Shown one piece after another: positions 32,002-35,767 of a stretch of DNA of 35,767 nucleotides (position 1 is its first letter; each line of letters starts with the position of its first letter). The stretch is from Candidatus Omnitrophota bacterium. Lineage in GTDB: Bacteria; Omnitrophota; Gorgyraeia; Gygaellales; Profunditerraquicolaceae. Below the pieces are notes generated by a model. That model worked only from the letters and a program-made list of their open reading frames with translations. It was not told where the DNA came from and did not search any database. The stretch is taken from the NCBI GenBank assembly GCA_028717055.1, contig JAQUOO010000001.1:1-35767 (forward strand), read 5' to 3'. The position numbers and the translations under genes are program-made.

Positions 32002-32376
32002 ATGAGGTATTTAAAGAATAACAGGTTTCAAAGAGATTTAAAAAACAATGGTTTGGATGACGAGAACTTAGAATCAGTATTAGACGATATTTTTGACGGC
32101 AGGGCAACACCGTTAGGAAGCAAGTTTTACAAGATTCGCGGGGCGAAAGAAGGGAAAGGTAAAAGAAGCGGGTTTAGAACCTTATTTTTCTGGAAAAAAG
32201 AGAAAATTATAGTTTTTTGTTTATTGTTCGCCAAGAATGAACAAGATAACTTAACTTCGGATGAAAAGAAAGTACTTAAAATTCTATCCAACGAATACGA
32301 TAAGTTGACAGATGGAGAAATTCAGCGGTTGATCAATGAGAAAACATTTACGGAGATTGGATATGTTAAGAAATAA
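32002..32376 (+). CDS. RelE/HigB-family toxin
   Basis: I start this 124-residue protein at ATG 32002, with AAAGG upstream; the frame opens earlier, but a start at 31975 would overlap the -10 box. The core GKGKRSGFRTLFFWKKEKIIVFCLLFAKNEQDNLTSDE matches the RelE-like group in which the toxin gene comes first, with strand pairs and the KNEQDNLT block. Such toxins usually cleave mRNA at the ribosome. The 3' end overlaps the antitoxin start by 14 bases. Confidence 0.8.
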   Translation: MRYLKNNRFQRDLKNNGLDDENLESVLDDIFDGRATPLGSKFYKIRGAKEGKGKRSGFRTLFFWKKEKIIVFCLLFAKNEQDNLTSDEKKVLKILSNEYDKLTDGEIQRLINEKTFTEIGYVKK

Positions 32377-32686
32377 AAATAGTCATTCAAAAGTTATGGA
32401 TATGGTTGAAGAGGACCTGCATGCCATAAATAAGATCAAGGATACTTCTGAAAGCATTAGAAAGTTTAACAAGATTAGATATCTACCTCCGAAGCATTTC
32501 ACAAAAAACGATATAGTCAAAATTAGGTCAAATCTACACGTGAGCCAAGCGGTATTCGCTTTTCTTTTGAATGCCAGCGAAAGCACTGTTAAGAAATGGG
32601 AACTGGGCGCCAAGGAGCCCGGAGGCGCGAATGCCAGGTTATTGCAGATTATTGAAAAAAGGGGAGTTGAGATATTGAAAGTTTGA
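32363..32686 (+). CDS. HigA/Xre-family helix-turn-helix antitoxin
   Basis: This 107-residue protein starts at ATG 32363 (GGAG at 32352-32355). The frame also has ATG 32336, which lacks a ribosome-binding site. The C-terminal half is an Xre-type helix-turn-helix: IRSNLHVSQAVFAFLLNASESTVKKWELGAKEPGG. It follows the toxin in the HigB-HigA order and would neutralise it and repress the promoter at 31956-31984. The N-terminal half is charged and probably contacts the toxin. Confidence 0.85.
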   Translation: MLRNKNSHSKVMDMVEEDLHAINKIKDTSESIRKFNKIRYLPPKHFTKNDIVKIRSNLHVSQAVFAFLLNASESTVKKWELGAKEPGGANARLLQIIEKRGVEILKV

Positions 32687-32773
32687 TGCCTTGTTTTAAC
32701 AAAAAAATAGGCCAAGCCTAAACTAAGTAATACTTTTGTTTATAGAAGTTTTTCCGAATTTAGGAGATTAATT

Positions 32774-32821
32774 ATGAAACAATGCTATGAGCCATTATTC
32801 GAGAATTGTGTGCCTAAATAA
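32774..32821 (+). CDS. Possible 15-residue leader peptide
   Basis: ATG 32774 is preceded by GGAG with good spacing and opens 15 codons before TAA, about 50 bases ahead of the yjhP-like gene. It has two cysteines and no other visible feature. Its length is within chance, so this is only a candidate. Confidence 0.2.
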   Translation: MKQCYEPLFENCVPK

Positions 32822-32868
32822 GATTAAGTAGAAGCCTACTAATTTCTAAGAAAAGGAGATTTTATACA

Positions 32869-33615
32869 ATGGATATTCCACGCATATTCAACATTACTGA
32901 GAGTGCTCACCGCATACACAATCCGATCACAGCTGATAAGCTTGCCACTCTGGGCGCGGCGCTGCGTATGGAGCCGGGGGCCAGGATTCTTGACCTTGGC
33001 AGCGGTTCGGGGGAGATGTTGTGCACTTGGGCACGTGACTATGGTATCACCGGCATCGGTGTCGATATGAGCCAGTTGTTTACCGAGCAAGCGAAACTCC
33101 GCGCTAAAGAGCTCGGTGTTGCCGATAAAGTAAAATTCATCCATGGCGATGCCGCTGGTTATGTTTCTAATGAGAAAGTTGACGTAGCAGCCTGTGTCGG
33201 TGCCACTTGGATCGGCGGAGGAGTCAGCGGCACGATTGAACTTCTGGCGCAAAGCCTGCGTGCCGGAGGGATTATCCTTATCGGCGAGCCTTACTGGCGG
33301 CAATTACCGCCGACAGAAGATGTTGCCAAGAGGTGTCTTGCCCACTCAATCTCGGATTTTCTAATGCTTCCGGAACTTCTTGCGTCTTTCGGCAGCCTTG
33401 GTTATGACGTCGTGGAAATGATTCTGGCAGACCAAGATGGTTGGGACAGGTATGAGGCGGCTAAATGGCTCACTATGCGTCGCTGGCTGGAAGCTAATCC
33501 CGGCGACGAGCTAGCCAAAGAAGTTCGAGATCAATTGACTTCGGAACCCAAGCGCTACGCCGCTTACACGCGTGAATACCTGGGTTGGGGCGTATTTGCT
33601 TTGATGGCGCGGTGA
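32869..33615 (+). CDS. yjhP: YjhP-like SAM-dependent methyltransferase
   Basis: This 248-residue protein closely resembles E. coli YjhP from memory along its full length: MDIPRIF.I.ES.HRIHNP at the start, ARILDLGSGSGEMLCTWARD as motif I, DVAACVGATWI, IGEPYWRQLP and DGWDRYEAAKWLTMRRWLEANP later. The function of YjhP is not established. An AAGGAG precedes ATG 32869. The closeness to an enterobacterial protein, next to toxin-antitoxin and restriction genes, suggests horizontal transfer. The fold is certain; the substrate is unknown. Confidence 0.85.
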   Translation: MDIPRIFNITESAHRIHNPITADKLATLGAALRMEPGARILDLGSGSGEMLCTWARDYGITGIGVDMSQLFTEQAKLRAKELGVADKVKFIHGDAAGYVSNEKVDVAACVGATWIGGGVSGTIELLAQSLRAGGIILIGEPYWRQLPPTEDVAKRCLAHSISDFLMLPELLASFGSLGYDVVEMILADQDGWDRYEAAKWLTMRRWLEANPGDELAKEVRDQLTSEPKRYAAYTREYLGWGVFALMAR

Positions 33616-33699
33616 TTTATTGGCGGAAATAAAGAAGATGGTTATATTTTTTTAAACTAAGTGCCGCTTCTGGGACTACATTCTTCAAGGATGGTCTAA

Positions 33700-34116
33700 A
33701 TGAGCGTTTATATTTATTGCATAAAAGAAAATTATCGTTACCAGTCGTCGCTAACCGGCCATGAATTTGAGAATGACTGGTTTAAGCTGGCTCCGGATGG
33801 CATGGTGACAGTGAAGGGGTCGTATTCTAGGGGTTATGCCTGGGATGGATGCAGCCCGAAGTTCAAGATAAAAGACATCTACATAGGCGTTCCCGAGGCA
33901 GTGTTAAATTTTGGCACCGGGCAAAGCAAAACTTATTATGCTTCTTTGGTCCACGACGTATTCTATCAATTCAGTAAAAAAGTCAGGCCATTTATCAGGC
34001 GCAGGCAAGTTGACCGGGAATTCTACGCGATTCTAAAAAGAGATAATTTCAGGTTTGCCCCGCTTTATTACTTTTTCGTTCGCGCATTTGGCTGGATATG
34101 GTGGTATAGAAAATAA
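33700..34116 (+). CDS. DUF1353-like protein
   Basis: This 138-residue protein has the pattern of the phage-associated DUF1353 family: a 'Y.WDG.SP' element (YAWDGCSP), then YYASLVHDVFYQF, a basic stretch (RRRQVDREF) and a hydrophobic C-terminus (YYFFVRAFGWIWWYRK) that may be one membrane segment. The conserved Asp and His of VHD may bind a metal. No function is established, and no other phage gene is visible here. The assignment rests on short motifs. Confidence 0.55.
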   Translation: MSVYIYCIKENYRYQSSLTGHEFENDWFKLAPDGMVTVKGSYSRGYAWDGCSPKFKIKDIYIGVPEAVLNFGTGQSKTYYASLVHDVFYQFSKKVRPFIRRRQVDREFYAILKRDNFRFAPLYYFFVRAFGWIWWYRK

Positions 34117-34188
34117 AGCCAAGGGGAGTTCTGTTATTTATAACAAATAAAATTCACAATCGCCTAAGAAAACTAACGAGCACAACTA

Positions 34189-35322
34189 TTGAAATCTAAC
34201 AGATTATCCATAATTTCATCTCTTCTCATTTTTACCTTATGCGTTGCGCAGCCAATTGCGCAGGCGCAAGATCTTTATCCTGCCAAAGTAAAAGATATCT
34301 CCGATAGGGCCTACGGCCCCGAGGTTGCCAAACTTCTTGATTCCGCGAAACATTCCATCACTATATCGATGTATACTCTAAGCGTAGCCGCCAAAGAGCC
34401 CAATCCGCTGTCGCTTTTATTAAAAGATCTTCTGCAGGCGCGTTTACGCGGCGTTGCGGTTACGCTCTATCTCAATACGCGTTTCAATTACGATGCCGAC
34501 GTCCGCAAAAACATCGAAGAGAACCCTTCACTTAAGAAACTGCGGGATGCCGGATGCGTTATCCAACTGATATCCCGTAATCGCCGGCTTCATGACAAGC
34601 TTATAATCGTGGATAGCCGCTATGTGGTTGAAGGCAGCACCAATTGGTCGCTGTCAGCGCTTATGAATAATTTCGAATCAGCCACGCTGATAGATTCTCC
34701 GGAATTAGCTGGAGTCAAGCTCCAGCGCCTTGCTACTTTGCCTACGGTGCTTGATGATGCTAAAGCTAAAATTCCTCCTAAGCCGATCTATCTTGAAGGG
34801 TTACCCGCACAGATACATCTATCCGAGGTTCTTATTACCGGCAAACAATATTTTGCAGCAATGCTCAAGCGTGGAGATGAGCGTCTGATGGATACTTATT
34901 TGCTCCTAAAGGCTCACGCGGAATCCTCGGGCGAGCAGGAATTCTTCGTGGACCTGGAATCATTTGGTTTAAGTTTAGGTTTACCCTTGGAGTGGGACTA
35001 TACCGCCCTGCGTCGTCAATCAATTAGGGCTTTGAAAGAGCTCCAGAAACGCTACGGTTTGGTAAAAGTATCTTTCTTTTATGGCAGAGACGCGCGTGTT
35101 ATAATGACGGATACTCCGGGCGCGGTATTTCCGATAGATAGCGATATAGCCAAACCGGATCTTAAGCTAAAACATTCAGTGCGAGCGAAGTTCTTGCGCC
35201 TTATAACAGCTTATCTTGCGTCTAAGGGCGAGGATGCGGCAAAGATTACGGATGTCGAGCTTGCCGGGCGTTTTGGCTGCAGCAAGTGGACAATTGCCGA
35301 TGCCCGGAAAGATATAAAGTAG
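34189..35322 (+). CDS. Exported phospholipase-D-like (single HKD) protein
   Basis: This 377-residue protein has a signal peptide (LSIISSLLIFTLCVAQPIAQA, cleavage around residue 26) and a TTG start at 34189, the only one that keeps the signal. One HKD motif, His135-x-Lys137-x4-Asp142, continues into EGSTNWS, so it would need to dimerise to act, like bacterial Nuc-type nucleases. Residues from about 200 on form a second, helical domain that ends in a helix-turn-helix-like segment (LAGRFGCSKWTIADARKDI). DNA, RNA or phospholipid could be the substrate. Confidence 0.75.
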   Translation: MKSNRLSIISSLLIFTLCVAQPIAQAQDLYPAKVKDISDRAYGPEVAKLLDSAKHSITISMYTLSVAAKEPNPLSLLLKDLLQARLRGVAVTLYLNTRFNYDADVRKNIEENPSLKKLRDAGCVIQLISRNRRLHDKLIIVDSRYVVEGSTNWSLSALMNNFESATLIDSPELAGVKLQRLATLPTVLDDAKAKIPPKPIYLEGLPAQIHLSEVLITGKQYFAAMLKRGDERLMDTYLLLKAHAESSGEQEFFVDLESFGLSLGLPLEWDYTALRRQSIRALKELQKRYGLVKVSFFYGRDARVIMTDTPGAVFPIDSDIAKPDLKLKHSVRAKFLRLITAYLASKGEDAAKITDVELAGRFGCSKWTIADARKDIK

Positions 35323-35342
35323 CGGATTGCTTTAATTAAAAT

Positions 35343-35699
35343 ATGCCAAAATTAAAATCCGGTAATATTTACTCAAAAATTCCCACCACAAAAGATAGAG
35401 AAATATTCCAGACGCTTTTGTGGGATAAAAAGCTTAAGATTGAGCGGATTGTTTCCTGCGGCCAGTTTACGGAAAAAGGAAAGTGGCTTAAAGATGCGCA
35501 TGCTGAATGGGTGATGGTATTAAAGGGCGCGGCTAAATTAAGATTTCAAAAAGATGGCTGTTTAATTAAGCTAAAAGCAGGGGATTATATTCTAATCCCG
35601 GCGAATACCGCGCACCGGGTGGAATGGACTGCTTTGCGCAAGACGATTTGGCTGGCAATTCATATCAGCGTCGAACCGGAAGGAGAAAAACATGCTTAA
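35343..35699 (+). CDS. Small cupin protein
   Basis: This 118-residue cupin has the pattern H-AEWVMVLKGAAKLRF (motif 1), LKAGDYILIPANTAHRVEW (motif 2). The metal ligands would be the His and Glu of HAEW and the His of AHRV. It resembles the small cupins often annotated as phosphoribosylaminoimidazole carboxylase-like or unknown. Its end overlaps the next gene by eight bases, so the two are co-translated. Confidence 0.8.
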   Translation: MPKLKSGNIYSKIPTTKDREIFQTLLWDKKLKIERIVSCGQFTEKGKWLKDAHAEWVMVLKGAAKLRFQKDGCLIKLKAGDYILIPANTAHRVEWTALRKTIWLAIHISVEPEGEKHA

Positions 35700-35767
35700 A
35701 CAATTCAATGCCGGAAGTTGCTACTCCTATGTTTTAAGTTCAAAAGAAGAGGCCCTGGTGATTGATC
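35692..35767 (+). CDS. MBL-fold hydrolase, N-terminal part only
   Basis: ATG 35692, with GGAAGGAG upstream, opens a frame that runs off the window end. The 25 visible residues (FNAGSCYSYVLSSKEEALVID) match the start of glyoxalase II/persulfide dioxygenase-type MBL proteins, in which a first strand is followed by SCNSYVL..-ALVIDP. The metal-binding motifs lie beyond the window. Confidence 0.6.
   Translation, partial: MLKQFNAGSCYSYVLSSKEEALVID

Noticed and set aside
32708..32720. Reverse-strand terminator (TAGGC stem followed by T run on the minus strand)
   Set aside because: The stem is only five pairs and there is no reverse-strand gene for it to serve.
1..35767. CRISPR array or rRNA genes
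   Set aside because: No regularly spaced direct repeats and no rRNA-like segments were seen.

Overview
The window looks like a chromosomal segment of a Gram-negative, probably anaerobic bacterium. It encodes an OprB-type outer-membrane porin and a lipobox lipoprotein. It also carries many iron-sulfur proteins, a MetV-type methylene-THF reductase partner and a protein resembling methanogenesis marker 8. The gene mix would fit an uncultured lineage such as Omnitrophota, but nothing here fixes the taxonomy. Every gene I accept is on the + strand. The window opens inside one gene and ends inside another.

Bases 1-6068 form a tight run of overlapping genes: NifX-like protein, methyltransferase, two MinD-like ATPases with inserted 2[4Fe-4S] domains, a DUF2099 protein, an IscU-like scaffold, MetV, a possible 36-aa peptide, an MBL-fold protein, a ferredoxin and a cupin. 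I read this as a metal-cofactor or Fe-S assembly operon, possibly tied to C1/corrinoid chemistry. After a gene-free stretch holding a tRNA-like 3' end comes a toxin-antitoxin pair (6413-6957) with an inverted repeat across its promoter. Then follow an Old Yellow Enzyme-type oxidoreductase, a PfkB kinase, a DUF2284 protein behind a structured leader, a methyltransferase and an ankyrin-repeat remnant.

Bases 11377-18170 hold a five-gene unit: OprB porin, a lipoprotein carrying a class I glutamine amidotransferase domain, glutamate decarboxylase (GadB), a GadC-like glutamate/GABA antiporter and a methyltransferase. It resembles glutamate-dependent acid resistance with an added envelope module that could supply glutamate.

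Bases 18190-31916 are a type I restriction-modification island. hsdR, hsdS and hsdM are full length but separated by cargo. Between hsdR and hsdS lie a membrane-anchored KAP-like NTPase, a membrane-anchored partner and an HNH protein. Between hsdS and hsdM lie three HEPN-like genes (one frameshifted), a REP-associated Y1 transposase, small unknown genes and a tmRNA-like structure. The first codons of hsdM occur three times; two copies are truncated fragments differing from the real gene only at synonymous positions. This suggests repeated cargo insertion or module exchange at the hsdM start.

Bases 31956-35767 hold a HigBA-like toxin-antitoxin pair, a close homologue of E. coli yjhP, a DUF1353-like protein, an exported phospholipase-D-like protein, a cupin and the start of an MBL-fold gene.
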